The position numbers and the translations under genes were made by a program. This document shows, in pieces, positions 1-9,645 of a DNA stretch of 64,000 nt. Below the pieces are notes generated by a model. That model was not told the origin of the DNA. It worked only from the letters and a program-made list of their open reading frames with translations, and made no database searches. This DNA is from Lysinibacillus sp. ZYM-1. Its GTDB lineage: Bacteria; Bacillota; Bacilli; Bacillales_A; Planococcaceae. Within the stretch, counting starts at the first letter, position 1. Every line of letters begins with the position of its first letter. The stretch spans positions 62,001 through 126,000 of the forward strand of contig NZ_KQ465113.1 in assembly GCF_001308875.1 (NCBI RefSeq). The letters are read 5' to 3'.

Positions 1-1247
1 TGCGTAACAACTGGCGCAAGGAATCCATGGATAACAAGGCGCTCTGCCTCTGTTTTCGAGATACCACGGCTCATTAAATAGTAAAGCTGTAATGGATCTA
101 CTCGACCAACAGATGCTGCGTGTCCTGCTGTTACATCATCTTCATCAATTAATAAAATTGGGTTTGCATCCCCACGAGCTTTTTCTGAAAGCATTAATAC
201 ACGTGATTCTTGCTGTGCATCTGCTTTCGTTGCACCATGTTCGATATAGCCAATACCATTAAAGATGGATTGAGCTGCATCTTTCATCACACCATGTTTT
301 AAGATATGCCCGTTAGAGTTTTTACCCCAGTGACGAACCTCTGTAGTGAAGTTAAGTTTTTGTTCTCCTCGACCAACAACTACTGTTTTTGTATCTGCAT
401 GAGAACCGTCACCAATTAAATGAGTAATGTTTTCGGAAATTGTGTCTGAGTCATTCATTAAACCAAGAGCCCAATCTACTTTTGCGTCACGTGCTAAACG
501 TGCACGACGATTTACATATGTTGTAAAGCCTTTTGCAAGTACATCCACTGCACCGTATGTTACTTGTGCATTATCTTGGACAACTACTTCCGCAATAATA
601 TTTGCTTGACCTTTTGCTTCTTCAACTGTTGAAATATATGTTTCCACATATGTTACAGCAGAATTTGCTTCAGCCACTACTAAAACGTGGTTGTATAATG
701 AGGCTTCTGCATTATCATTTAAGAAAACAACTTGAAGTGGTTGTTCGATGATCACATTTTTTGGCACGTAGACAAATACGCCACCATTGACAAGTGCTGT
801 ATGAAGCGCCGTTAGCTTATGCTCATCCACTTTTACAGCTTCTGTCATAAAGTATTTTTGAACAAGCTCACCATGTTCACGAACTGCTGTGAAAATATCC
901 GTAAAAATAACACCTTTATCAACAAGTTCTTGAGTTGTTTTAATGTATGCTGGTGTATTATTGCGTTGAATATAAAGATTTTCTTGTGCTTCAAGGTCAA
1001 TTAACCCTTTTGCTTCTTCAGGTAGAGCATCCAATGATGGAAATGCCTCACTATGAACTGTAAATGCTGGGAAGTTCATGAAATCCCATTTTGTAATATT
1101 AGTTCTATCTGGTTTTGGCAAATCTAAACCAGTTACTTTGTCTAGTGCTGCCGCGCGAAGCTCTGTAAACCAAGTTGGTTCACCATTTGCTTCTGAGAAC
1201 GAGCGCACGTCCTGTAATGTTACAGGCAAGTTAAGTTCCACTGTCAT
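1..1247 (-). CDS. sufD: Fe-S cluster assembly protein SufD (3' part missing at window edge)
   Basis: Subunit of the SufBCD scaffold that builds Fe-S clusters in the cytoplasm. The reading frame runs from an ATG at 1247 off the left edge, so about 415 N-terminal residues are visible. Translation gives the SufB/SufD beta-helix core, including stretches such as GDGSHADTK, the region around HILKHGVMKD and DEDDVTAGHAAS. The start follows AGGACGAACTAGC closely. It lies 18 bases downstream of sufC on the same strand, matching the sufC-sufD order of Bacillus. The C-terminus cannot be judged. Confidence 0.93.
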   Translation of the reverse strand, partial: MTVELNLPVTLQDVRSFSEANGEPTWFTELRAAALDKVTGLDLPKPDRTNITKWDFMNFPAFTVHSEAFPSLDALPEEAKGLIDLEAQENLYIQRNNTPAYIKTTQELVDKGVIFTDIFTAVREHGELVQKYFMTEAVKVDEHKLTALHTALVNGGVFVYVPKNVIIEQPLQVVFLNDNAEASLYNHVLVVAEANSAVTYVETYISTVEEAKGQANIIAEVVVQDNAQVTYGAVDVLAKGFTTYVNRRARLARDAKVDWALGLMNDSDTISENITHLIGDGSHADTKTVVVGRGEQKLNFTTEVRHWGKNSNGHILKHGVMKDAAQSIFNGIGYIEHGATKADAQQESRVLMLSEKARGDANPILLIDEDDVTAGHAASVGRVDPLQLYYLMSRGISKTEAERLVIHGFLAPVVT

Positions 1248-1265
1248 GCTAGTTCGTCCTCCCTC

Positions 1266-2045
1266 TTATGCTTCTTGTTCTTCTGTTTCTTCTTCAATAC
1301 CTAATTCTTTTTTGATCCAGTCATAACCTTCTGCTTCTAAGCGTTGTGCAAGCTCTGCACCACCTGATTTCACAACACGTCCTTGCATCATTACGTGTAC
1401 ATGATCAGGTGTAATGTAGTTAAGAAGACGTTGATAGTGCGTAATCATTAAGCAGCCAAAGCCTTCGCCGCGCATTGCGTTGATTCCTTTTGATACTACT
1501 TTAAGCGCATCAATATCAAGACCAGAGTCAATTTCGTCTAAAATTGCGATCGTTGGTTTAATCATCATTAATTGAAGAATTTCATTACGTTTTTTCTCAC
1601 CGCCAGAGAAACCTTCATTTAAATAACGTTGAGCCATATCTTCGTTCATTTCTAGGAATTCCATGTTTTTATCCAGTTCACGGATAAATTTCATTAATGA
1701 AATTTCATCGCCTTCTTCACGACGAGCATTAATAGCTGAACGTAAGAAATCAGCATTTGTTACTCCAGCAATTTCTGATGGATATTGCATAGCTAGGAAT
1801 AAACCAGCTTGAGCACGCTCGTCTACTTCCATTTCAAGTACATCTTCGCCGTCAAGCTCAACAGTACCTGAAGTTACTTCATATTTAGGATGACCCATAA
1901 TAGCAGAAGCTAGTGTCGATTTACCAGTTCCGTTTGGTCCCATGATTGCATGAATTTCATTTGTATTAATAGTAAGATTTACGCCTTTTAAAATCTCTTT
2001 CCCGTCGATTGCAACGTGAAGATCTTTAATAACTAAAGTTGACAT
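1266..2045 (-). CDS. sufC: Fe-S cluster assembly ATPase SufC
   Basis: ABC-type ATPase of the SufBCD complex; it drives scaffold rearrangement during Fe-S cluster assembly and is soluble. The 259-residue protein carries Walker A GPNGTGKS (about 36-43), the SufC-type signature FSGGEKKR (about 147) and Walker B AILDEIDSGLD (about 170). The ATG at 2045 was chosen over an in-frame upstream start because TATGGAGGTATTTTC gives an ideal ribosome site and the product then begins MSTLVIKDL as in the family. It is first of the visible suf genes, 18 bases before sufD. Confidence 0.96.
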   Translation of the reverse strand: MSTLVIKDLHVAIDGKEILKGVNLTINTNEIHAIMGPNGTGKSTLASAIMGHPKYEVTSGTVELDGEDVLEMEVDERAQAGLFLAMQYPSEIAGVTNADFLRSAINARREEGDEISLMKFIRELDKNMEFLEMNEDMAQRYLNEGFSGGEKKRNEILQLMMIKPTIAILDEIDSGLDIDALKVVSKGINAMRGEGFGCLMITHYQRLLNYITPDHVHVMMQGRVVKSGGAELAQRLEAEGYDWIKKELGIEEETEEQEA

Positions 2046-2569
2046 GAAAATACCTCCATAGTGTTCAGTGAATGGGTCAACCATTCCTTAATTATCATCA
2101 TTCTAATCTTAACTGAAAATCGTTCTCTATGCAAACCATTTCAATTACTTTCCTACTCCTCAAATAAATTCTTGAAAAATAAAGGCTTTGTAAGCATTTT
2201 CAGATTATTACTATTTCAAATAGACAATGAGAATGGACTTTCTTCATTTTCAATGAATTATCTTTAAATGAGAATCGATTTCATCTAGCTACATAGTGAA
2301 AACCTCGTGAAAAGTGCTAATTGTAGCGGTTTTGTGACAAATTTGCATAAACAACCATAACTATACTATAACCTATTTCATTAAAATGGAATCAATTAAA
2401 AAGAAGATATTTTCTATGCGATCTCTTTTATACTCAAAAGCAAATTCTTCCCTACGAGATTACAGAATACTTTAACTTTTTTAAGCAATTACAGTCACTT
2501 TTCAACTTCAATACTATATAATTAAGCTATAATCAATCTTATTTTTAGATTAATAGAGGTGAATTGTTA
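2046..2569. other. Intergenic region between sufC and the gltC-like gene
   Basis: A 524-base AT-rich gap between two divergent genes, so it should hold both promoters. I see no convincing small gene. The stretch 2269-2283 (TGAGAATCGATTTCA) resembles a Fur-type 7-1-7 inverted repeat only partly, about 10 of 14 positions by eye, which is too weak to call. No riboswitch or clear terminator was recognised. Confidence 0.5.
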
Positions 2570-3472
2570 GTGGAGTTACGTCAATTACGCTATTTTGTGG
2601 AGGTTGCTGAACGTGAGCATATTTCAGAAGCCGCTGAGCATCTCCATGTAGCTCAATCAGCCATTAGTCGGCAGATCGCAAATCTTGAAGATGAGTTAGG
2701 CACTCCGTTATTCGAACGAGTGGGAAGAAATGTGAAATTGACTCCTATTGGGAAGACCTTTCTTGAACATACCATTACAGCATTAAAGGCCATTGATTTT
2801 GCTGCCAAGCAAGTAGAAGAATATCTCGATCCTGCTAAGGGATCTATTAAAATTGGTTTTCCAACAAGTTTGGCTAGCTATGTACTGCCAACCGTTATCT
2901 CGGCCTTTAAACGAGAATATCCTAATTTACAATTTCAGCTACGACAAGGATCTTATCGATTTTTAATTGACGCTGTCAAAAATCGGGAGTTAAACCTTGC
3001 CTTTTTAGGACCGCTTCCTCCAAAGGATGAAACAATTGAGTCGACTATTTTGTTTACTGAAAATATTGCAGCTCTTCTACCAGCCAATCATCCATTAGCG
3101 AAAAGAGAGTGTATTCAGCTTGCAGAGTTGAGAAATGATCTATTTGTGTTATTTCCGGAGGGCTACATTTTACATAAAGTAGCAATGGATGCTTGCCGTG
3201 CTGCTGGTTTTTCACCTAATATTATTTCAGAAGGGGAAGATTTGGATGCGCTTAAAGGCTTAGTGGCAGCTGGAATAGGCGTTAGCCTGTTACCAGAAAG
3301 TTCACTTTATGATTCAGCTGCTCGCTTTACTGTAAAGGTGCCCATTGAATCGCCCACAATTCCAAGAACAGTTGGTATTATTTCTCCTGTAAATCGGGAA
3401 ATCGCCCCATCAGAAACCATTTTTTTAAATTTCGTAAAAAACTTCTTTTCTCGTTTGTCCCAATTTCAATAA
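2570..3472 (+). CDS. gltC: LysR-family transcriptional regulator, GltC-like
   Basis: LysR-type regulator. The N-terminal winged helix-turn-helix (about 1-60, HLHVAQSAISRQIANLEDEL) and the ligand-binding domain (about 90-295, starting near GSIKIGFPTSLASYVLPTV) are very close to remembered Bacillus subtilis GltC, the activator of glutamate synthase. Family length is about 300 residues. A TTG at 2564 is possible, but AGAGGTG sits eight bases before the GTG at 2570, and the product then begins with the canonical ELRQLRYF. No gltAB genes lie in this window, so the target is distant or different. It converges on the glycosidase-like lipoprotein gene through a shared terminator. Confidence 0.78.
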   Translation: MELRQLRYFVEVAEREHISEAAEHLHVAQSAISRQIANLEDELGTPLFERVGRNVKLTPIGKTFLEHTITALKAIDFAAKQVEEYLDPAKGSIKIGFPTSLASYVLPTVISAFKREYPNLQFQLRQGSYRFLIDAVKNRELNLAFLGPLPPKDETIESTILFTENIAALLPANHPLAKRECIQLAELRNDLFVLFPEGYILHKVAMDACRAAGFSPNIISEGEDLDALKGLVAAGIGVSLLPESSLYDSAARFTVKVPIESPTIPRTVGIISPVNREIAPSETIFLNFVKNFFSRLSQFQ

Positions 3473-3500
3473 AAAAATCGCCAATAAAGGCGATTTTTTT
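3473..3500. terminator. Bidirectional rho-independent terminator
   Basis: Perfect stem AAAAATCGCC / GGCGATTTTT around AATAAA, with T-runs on both strands. It lies directly between the stop codons of the convergent LysR gene and the GH18-like lipoprotein gene, overlapping the latter's stop. Confidence 0.9.
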
Positions 3501-4569
3501 ATTGAGACGAGCGCTCTTCAGTTGCCTGCTCACGAATCCATTGTAATGTTTTTACCCCTAATCCACCTGCTCGCCACAATACCACATCATGATAGCTTTT
3601 CTTTTGTACATGTTTGACCCACTTTTCAAGTGTTTCTTGATCAGCATACCAAACCTCATGACTAATATTGTTAGTATCTATATACGTAAAATAAACAGCT
3701 CCACTCGCCTTATCGCGTTGTTTGTCTGCGTTCGTTTCAGCGAGTACTTTCTCAGCCTCAAGCTCCGTTAAGGCAACTGTTTTACCTTGTGCTACCCAAT
3801 CGAAACCACCAGTAGCAAAGGCAATGGCTAAATCTTGATTAGATTTCTTTATTTTTTTTAATAAATCATTGAGAAACGTAAAAGTAGCTTTCGCACCTGG
3901 ACCACTATGATAACCATGTACATTATAGGCCATTACGGTATAGTTAGGCCCATCTGGTAATTTCACATCAAACGGAAAACGTGGCTCTAGCACTACATGC
4001 AGCGTAACATCCTTTTTAGCAAGTTCCCGGTAAAGCTCACTTAAAAATTGAACATATTTAGGAAGATCTTCTTTAGCTATCTTTTCATAATCAATCTCAA
4101 TGCCATTCGGTTGGTATTGTTCAACTACCTGTAAAATATTACTGATATGCTTTTGCCTCGCTGAAGAATCTTGTAATAGTCTATGCAAAAGCGTACTATC
4201 TTTTTGAACAGATGGCGCATTTTCCGTAACATAATCATTAATAAGCGTTAGTATCACATGATGTGATTCATTAAATTGCTGCTGTGTTTGTTGCAACATA
4301 TCGATTGCATTATCTGTTAACAATAATTCATCTTTACTATTAAAATAGGCACCGAAAACGCGTATATCTTGTAATCCATGTTGAGAACTTTGAACATCTT
4401 CCAGTGCGGATTTATTTTGCCATTCGGGTAACCAAATGGACAAACGGAGCTTGGCCTTATCCTTTAATTCTTCCTTTGCTATAGCTGGTGGTTCTTTACT
4501 ATTACTGCAAGCAGTGATAAATAGTAAAGCTATACAGATAAACAACACAAAGTTTTTCACTTGTTTCAA
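3499..4569 (-). CDS. GH18-like glycosidase lipoprotein, last gene of EPS operon B
   Basis: Predicted membrane-anchored lipoprotein of 356 residues: signal segment with lipobox FITAC and lipidated Cys at 21, then a TIM-barrel-like domain. The segment NGIEIDYEKI (155-164) matches the DxxDxDxE active strand of GH18 hydrolases, keeping the terminal Glu (162) but only part of the Asp series. A role in trimming or turnover of the polymer made by this operon is an inference. Translation starts at TTG 4569 with GGGGTG close upstream; GTG 4560 is an alternative. It follows the upstream gene by 13 bases. The precise GH family is uncertain. Confidence 0.7.
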   Translation of the reverse strand: MKQVKNFVLFICIALLFITACSNSKEPPAIAKEELKDKAKLRLSIWLPEWQNKSALEDVQSSQHGLQDIRVFGAYFNSKDELLLTDNAIDMLQQTQQQFNESHHVILTLINDYVTENAPSVQKDSTLLHRLLQDSSARQKHISNILQVVEQYQPNGIEIDYEKIAKEDLPKYVQFLSELYRELAKKDVTLHVVLEPRFPFDVKLPDGPNYTVMAYNVHGYHSGPGAKATFTFLNDLLKKIKKSNQDLAIAFATGGFDWVAQGKTVALTELEAEKVLAETNADKQRDKASGAVYFTYIDTNNISHEVWYADQETLEKWVKHVQKKSYHDVVLWRAGGLGVKTLQWIREQATEERSSQ

Positions 4570-4582
4570 ATTTCACCCCGAT

Positions 4583-6334
4583 TTAGAAGGTTTCAATAAA
4601 GAAATCTACAACATGATTAAACAATGTTGTACTTTTATACTTAACCTTCTCGAAATTCGTATATTGGTTCGTAAAAATGGTTTGATCATTTCTATCTGTA
4701 ATTAAAATATCTTCAATTAATGTATCGTAAATATCATCTGCATACTGTTCATGTGACGTATCTTTATGACTAAACAATGCCCCAAATCCTATTTGTGATC
4801 CTTGAAGGTTTGGATTCATTTGAATAGTCTCAGATAATACATTATCTACATCTATTTCTATTTTATCCTTATTTACAAAAATGTTAAATACTCTATTTTC
4901 CGATAAGTTTCTTGGATACTCTTCTTCAGCAATCCGTGATCCCTTTTGTGTATCTTGATACGTATATACTGTTGCTTTATTAAATGCATACTCCTCTTCA
5001 TTCCACTTAATCTCATTTAATGGAAAACGCGCCTTCTCCACTATGCCTGATGCAGGTAATTTTTCACTCACTACAAGCTCATTATCAATTAAGGCAACCC
5101 GCAGATAGCTATTCGTTTTATCATCATAATTTACGTAGAACGCCTGCTGACCAACAACATTCCCTTTAAATGTAAAGTTGACATTATATTCTTCTGGTAA
5201 TGACTCCTTTAAGAGAATTCTACCTTCACTAGATGGAGCTGATGTTAACGTGATCTCATTATTTTCAAATTCTGCCGCCCCGTTAATCGTACGCCATTTT
5301 TGTGCTAATTCAGGATCCCCTACTTTAAATTCTACGTTTTGTTTACTAGCCTGTCTGATTTTCATCATCACATGATTGGTTGACCAATAGGGAGAAACCT
5401 GTAATCGATTTAAGTTATAAAGATCGCTATCTTTATCATTATAAGCACCCAATTCTAAATTAAAATGCATTAGAAACTTATCTTTAATTTCCTTGTCATT
5501 GACACTCTGTACCAGTGGATCCATATTGTTATACAGTGAGTTTGCATGCATAATCGCATAGGCTTTTGGTACTTCACCAAACTCTTGTTGATAGATATCC
5601 TGCATAAGCTTGTAATCTTTCTTAATACGAATGTCCATCTCTTGTCGAGTTTCACTTGGAATCATATATTGATTACGAATAAAATCCATTAAATAGTGGT
5701 TATAGTATTCGATCGTTGTTTTATTCGGTATATTATTTTCATCAATGACACCTAAGGACTGCCCTTTATCATTAAAAATATTAATATAAGTTAGCCGATA
5801 TCCATTAGAACCTAATTCCCAATAACCACTTCTCTCCATTAACTTTAAATCTTTTGGTTTTAAAAATTTCTGATCGTGGGTATCCATTTTATTGGCATAC
5901 GTAAACATCGTAGCCTTATAATTTAATTTTTCCATAATGTTTTGAGCAAAAATACTAGAATCTGTGCGTCCATCCTCAAATGATAAATACAACGCTTTTT
6001 CTGGTAAAGGTTTATTCTTTTGGTAAAAATCTAAAATATCCTTTTGTGTAATGGTTTGATAACCCTGTTTTTCAAGCAGCGTTAATTGTTCTTCTAAATT
6101 CTTTTTTGACACATATTTAGGGGAGTCATTTCTACTCACACCAAAATAGGAAAGTGCAATAAAACCCTCTTTATTGTTTAAAGGTACCGCCTCGGCAAAT
6201 CTCTTGTCTGTCAGAAAAACGGCTTTTATTAAAATTATAGCTAACAAGACAACAATAATTAATTGAGCTATCGAGCGTATAAATTTCCGTCGATTTTTTT
6301 TAGCCGGCTGAAAGATTACATTTTTTTCATTCAT
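4583..6334 (-). CDS. Membrane-anchored NodB-like polysaccharide deacetylase-family protein, probably inactive
   Basis: 583 residues: cytoplasmic N-tail, one membrane helix (about 22-42), then an extracellular domain resembling the PgaB/YdaL type of NodB fold (about 57-300; SYFGVSRNDSPKYVSKKNL) and a C-terminal beta-rich part (about 340-560). The catalytic motif, normally TFDDG, reads LSFEDG (117-122), and the metal-binding HxxxH region reads GSNGY (175-179) with no histidines. The fold is therefore recognisable but the canonical zinc site is lost, suggesting a structural or binding role. Its ATG overlaps the upstream GT2 stop by four bases (ATGA), so the two are translationally coupled. Confidence 0.7.
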   Translation of the reverse strand: MNEKNVIFQPAKKNRRKFIRSIAQLIIVVLLAIILIKAVFLTDKRFAEAVPLNNKEGFIALSYFGVSRNDSPKYVSKKNLEEQLTLLEKQGYQTITQKDILDFYQKNKPLPEKALYLSFEDGRTDSSIFAQNIMEKLNYKATMFTYANKMDTHDQKFLKPKDLKLMERSGYWELGSNGYRLTYINIFNDKGQSLGVIDENNIPNKTTIEYYNHYLMDFIRNQYMIPSETRQEMDIRIKKDYKLMQDIYQQEFGEVPKAYAIMHANSLYNNMDPLVQSVNDKEIKDKFLMHFNLELGAYNDKDSDLYNLNRLQVSPYWSTNHVMMKIRQASKQNVEFKVGDPELAQKWRTINGAAEFENNEITLTSAPSSEGRILLKESLPEEYNVNFTFKGNVVGQQAFYVNYDDKTNSYLRVALIDNELVVSEKLPASGIVEKARFPLNEIKWNEEEYAFNKATVYTYQDTQKGSRIAEEEYPRNLSENRVFNIFVNKDKIEIDVDNVLSETIQMNPNLQGSQIGFGALFSHKDTSHEQYADDIYDTLIEDILITDRNDQTIFTNQYTNFEKVKYKSTTLFNHVVDFFIETF

Positions 6335-8202
6335 TCCTTCTCACCCATTTTTCTAATTTTCAACATCGAAAATCGGGATTTTCGTAATTTTTGCTTTTCC
6401 ATTTTCTTTTCTTTTGCCAGAATATCTTGAGGTGTTTCCCTTGTCCCCCATGTTGATTTCCAAAATGTAACCCAGGCAACTGGCATTTGCCAAAGCAAAA
6501 TAAATTCATAATAAAGAACGAAGATAAACCCGAATAACCACAATTTACTTTTTCTAAAGAATAAATGAGCCAAACTCATCAGCATGGCCATTAAGAGTAA
6601 ACCTATTAAAAAAGTTGTCGGAAAAATGCCATACATCATCGGCACATAAATTAAGTTGTATACAACGACAATTGGCGCAGCAATGGGCACGATTAAACCT
6701 ATGATGAAGAAAAGAAACATGAAGGGTTCTTTTTTCCACATAAATAAAAACGCTCGTAAAGATTCTCGAAGCCAAGAACGTTTCCATCGCATTTGCTGTG
6801 ATAAAAAAACTTTTGTGTTAGAAGGAACAATTGTAGAGCATATAGCATTATCCTGATAGCCTGTTCGATGAGTTTTCAAAATGTAGTTTGTCATACTACG
6901 ATCATCACCAAATGTAGCAGGCTGCCCGAGGAATTTTTGATTGAGCCAAGCTGTTTCATTTTTTAAAATAAGCTCTTTTCGATAACAAGCTAATGGTCCC
7001 GATAAGCAAGTAACCGTATCAAACCACGATTCAGCTGCTTTCATAATACGAAAGGCAATATAATAACGGACTGTTTGTAATTTTGTCAGGGCATTTGTAA
7101 ATTTATTTTCTACCTCTGTCCGACCAGCCACACCACCCATTTTGGGATCTTGGAAAGGCTGTACTAAATTGCGGATAGCATGGGGCTCTAAAAAACTATC
7201 TGAATCCACAAAAACCACTAAGTCATGTTTTGCTTGATGAACGCCCGCTACAAGCGCTTCCCGTTTTCCACCGTTTTGAGGCAGCTTAGAAAATTTTAAG
7301 CGATCGGTCGTTTTAAAACGTTCTCCCTCATAATGAATAAGGTCAATCATTCCCCTTGCTTTCTCCTCCGTCTCATCTGTAGAGCAATCATCCACAACAA
7401 TCACTTCTAATTTATCAACAGGATAGTATTGATTAATACAGCTTGAAATCGTGCGATGTATCCATTCTTCCTCATTAAACACAGGGATAATAATGGATAC
7501 GCCAGGCTCATAATTAGGGTTGATGGGTACATTTTTATAGAAAATACCAAATATATATCTACTTAATAGAAACGTTGCGGCGATAATGCTATAAAGATAT
7601 AAAAATTTATTGAACCTAAAATAAATAACACTTTCTGCTCTCATCAGCATAACAATTAGAGAAACGACCAATAAGAATAAACTGGCCACAAAAATAGACA
7701 TGCCCCACCGTTTTTTTATCATATAGTCATTTAAGGGTTGAAGAAATTCACAAGCAAAGTAATACCGTATTTGTCCATCTACTTCTTTAGTAAAATGCCG
7801 CACTATTTTTGCCTTTAATTTTACTTTTGCCTCATATCCCTCGGGCATTGCACCACCAGGAATCGTAAAATTCATTGCTAAAATTTCATCCATTAATAAT
7901 TGTTGAGGATGTAGAGAATAAACAAGGATTCCGGTTACTGAAATATCTTCCGCATAGTATTTGTCTGAACTTATTCTACGTCTTGCTCTCTTAATCTGGA
8001 CCTCAAAATGAGTTTCATAGCGTAAGCTTAACTGTTGGAGACGATAAATTTCATTGACATCAGTCGGATCAATTTCCTCTTTCTGATAAGAAGCACCTCG
8101 CCGATTTACAAGGTTTCGGACATTTTCGGGATCAGGAATATTTGATAGAATCCGGCGATCTGAACGTGGTACAGTTAAAACCTCTTTTTTCGTTTTCATC
8201 AT
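6331..8202 (-). CDS. PilZ domain-GT2 polysaccharide synthase
   Basis: Processive family 2 glycosyltransferase of 623 residues in the inner membrane. The N-terminal PilZ domain keeps both c-di-GMP-binding motifs, RARRR (72-76) and DISVTG (86-91). Two membrane helices follow (about 168-220), then the catalytic domain with PVFNEEEWI, DDCSTDETE, VDSDS, FGDDRS and QQMRW (the QxxRW motif), then further helices. This is the architecture of a cellulose/PNAG-type synthase, with PilZ placed at the N-terminus rather than the C-terminus as in BcsA. The polymer is unknown. ATGA overlaps join it to genes on both sides. Confidence 0.88.
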   Translation of the reverse strand: MMKTKKEVLTVPRSDRRILSNIPDPENVRNLVNRRGASYQKEEIDPTDVNEIYRLQQLSLRYETHFEVQIKRARRRISSDKYYAEDISVTGILVYSLHPQQLLMDEILAMNFTIPGGAMPEGYEAKVKLKAKIVRHFTKEVDGQIRYYFACEFLQPLNDYMIKKRWGMSIFVASLFLLVVSLIVMLMRAESVIYFRFNKFLYLYSIIAATFLLSRYIFGIFYKNVPINPNYEPGVSIIIPVFNEEEWIHRTISSCINQYYPVDKLEVIVVDDCSTDETEEKARGMIDLIHYEGERFKTTDRLKFSKLPQNGGKREALVAGVHQAKHDLVVFVDSDSFLEPHAIRNLVQPFQDPKMGGVAGRTEVENKFTNALTKLQTVRYYIAFRIMKAAESWFDTVTCLSGPLACYRKELILKNETAWLNQKFLGQPATFGDDRSMTNYILKTHRTGYQDNAICSTIVPSNTKVFLSQQMRWKRSWLRESLRAFLFMWKKEPFMFLFFIIGLIVPIAAPIVVVYNLIYVPMMYGIFPTTFLIGLLLMAMLMSLAHLFFRKSKLWLFGFIFVLYYEFILLWQMPVAWVTFWKSTWGTRETPQDILAKEKKMEKQKLRKSRFSMLKIRKMGEKE

Positions 8203-9629
8203 TTATTCACATCCCCATTTGTATCTTCTTCAATCCAAGTTGACATTTTACTAAAGCTATATCCATCTTGTTGTAGCTTTTCAATAATTAATGGCAGTGC
8301 TTCTACTGTTTTAGTACCATCTAAGATGTGCATAACAATCACTTTTCCAGGCGCAGCTCTAGATACAACCCTTTCATAAATGTCTTGTGCACTGTAATCT
8401 AAATTCCAATCAAAAGAAGCAATGTCATACATGGCAATGGTTTTAATTCCTGCAGCGGTAACGACCTTGGCAGTTCGCTCATCCATGATTCCTTGTGCTG
8501 GTCTAAAATAAAGTAGTGGTGGTTCCTGTAAAGCATAGGTAAGAGCCTTATGGGCCTTTACCAAATCATCTTGTATTTCCTCCGGCGTCATCTTAGTAAC
8601 ATCTAAATGGTAATAAGAGTGACTGGCTACCTCATGCCCTTCCTCTAAAATCAACTTTGCTAATTGTGGATTCTTTTCCACCCCACTGCCGATTAAGAAA
8701 AACGTACTTTTAATATTATATTTTTGTAAAACATCCAAAACATCCTTCACTTGCTTTTCATGTGCCCAATCATCAAAAGTGATAGCAATTTCCTTTTTTG
8801 ATGTCTCTTTTCGATAATATAAATTTGGTTTGACATCTTCATAATTTAAATTAGGGCTGATTGCATCATGACCAGCAATTTCTTCTACAGACTTTGTTAA
8901 ATAACGTTCATCTAACACATCGCTTAAAGTAGTAATACTATACCCATGTTCTTCTGCTAATTGAGCTAGTAAAGGAACGGTATCTATAATGGCAGGATTA
9001 ATGTAAGTGTTGAGATGAATAATAGAGCCTCTATCAATATATTTGCCAATATAGTCAATCAGTTCTTCGGCATTTTGCATTTTTCTATCAAGTGGATTAA
9101 TAGATAACCCGACTACTGCTTTCATATCCAACGCAGCAGCTGCTAAGCGCATATTATCTGTAATATCACCCGAACGACTTCGAACAAATTTTGGTGTATA
9201 TCCTAAATGTTCCTCAAATATTTGATTCGTTAAAAGAATCTCCTCATAGGTTTGGTCATAGTTCAAAGTTGATACATCTGGGAATGTCAATGTACCGTTT
9301 TGTACCTCATGACCTCTATTTATAATGTCTTGAACAAGCTCCGGCTCCTGTGCCACACGTAGACCCTCTAAGAAAAAGGTTGCTTTCATATTAGATTCAT
9401 CTAATTTTGCCAGTAGTAGCTCCATTGTTTTATTATCCGCAAAACCATTAAATGTTAGTGCAACTTTTGGCACGATAATATCGGCATGGCTGATTGAATC
9501 ACTCATCGTACCATCGGATTCCTTAATCTCTATAGAAGAATCAACAGGTTGAATGGTCTTTTGTGGAGCGGATTGGCATCCTGCTAAGAACATCAGGATT
9601 AGAAGCCCACATATTTTTAGCTGTTTCAT
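8199..9629 (-). CDS. Lipoprotein with tandem NodB domains (first degenerate, second apparently active)
   Basis: Predicted lipoprotein of about 476 residues with lipobox LAGC (Cys 18). Two polysaccharide-deacetylase domains follow. In the first (about 50-240) the catalytic motif is LTFNGF (58-63) and the histidine motif is HEVQNGT, so key ligands are missing. In the second (about 280-460) TFDDW (284-288), HSYYH (337-341), FRPAQG and VIVMHILDG are present, consistent with a working metal-dependent deacetylase. ATG 9629 is preferred over an in-frame upstream start because AAGGGGAG precedes it and the signal peptide then starts correctly. It probably de-N-acetylates the nascent polymer outside the cell. 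Confidence 0.83.
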   Translation of the reverse strand: MKQLKICGLLILMFLAGCQSAPQKTIQPVDSSIEIKESDGTMSDSISHADIIVPKVALTFNGFADNKTMELLLAKLDESNMKATFFLEGLRVAQEPELVQDIINRGHEVQNGTLTFPDVSTLNYDQTYEEILLTNQIFEEHLGYTPKFVRSRSGDITDNMRLAAAALDMKAVVGLSINPLDRKMQNAEELIDYIGKYIDRGSIIHLNTYINPAIIDTVPLLAQLAEEHGYSITTLSDVLDERYLTKSVEEIAGHDAISPNLNYEDVKPNLYYRKETSKKEIAITFDDWAHEKQVKDVLDVLQKYNIKSTFFLIGSGVEKNPQLAKLILEEGHEVASHSYYHLDVTKMTPEEIQDDLVKAHKALTYALQEPPLLYFRPAQGIMDERTAKVVTAAGIKTIAMYDIASFDWNLDYSAQDIYERVVSRAAPGKVIVMHILDGTKTVEALPLIIEKLQQDGYSFSKMSTWIEEDTNGDVNK

Positions 9630-9645
9630 GTCCCACGAACTCCCC

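Noticed and set aside
2269-2283. Possible Fur box upstream of sufC (TGAGAATCGATTTCA)
   Set aside because: Only about 10 of 14 symmetric positions fit the 7-1-7 pattern by eye, and suf operons of Firmicutes are not usually Fur targets.
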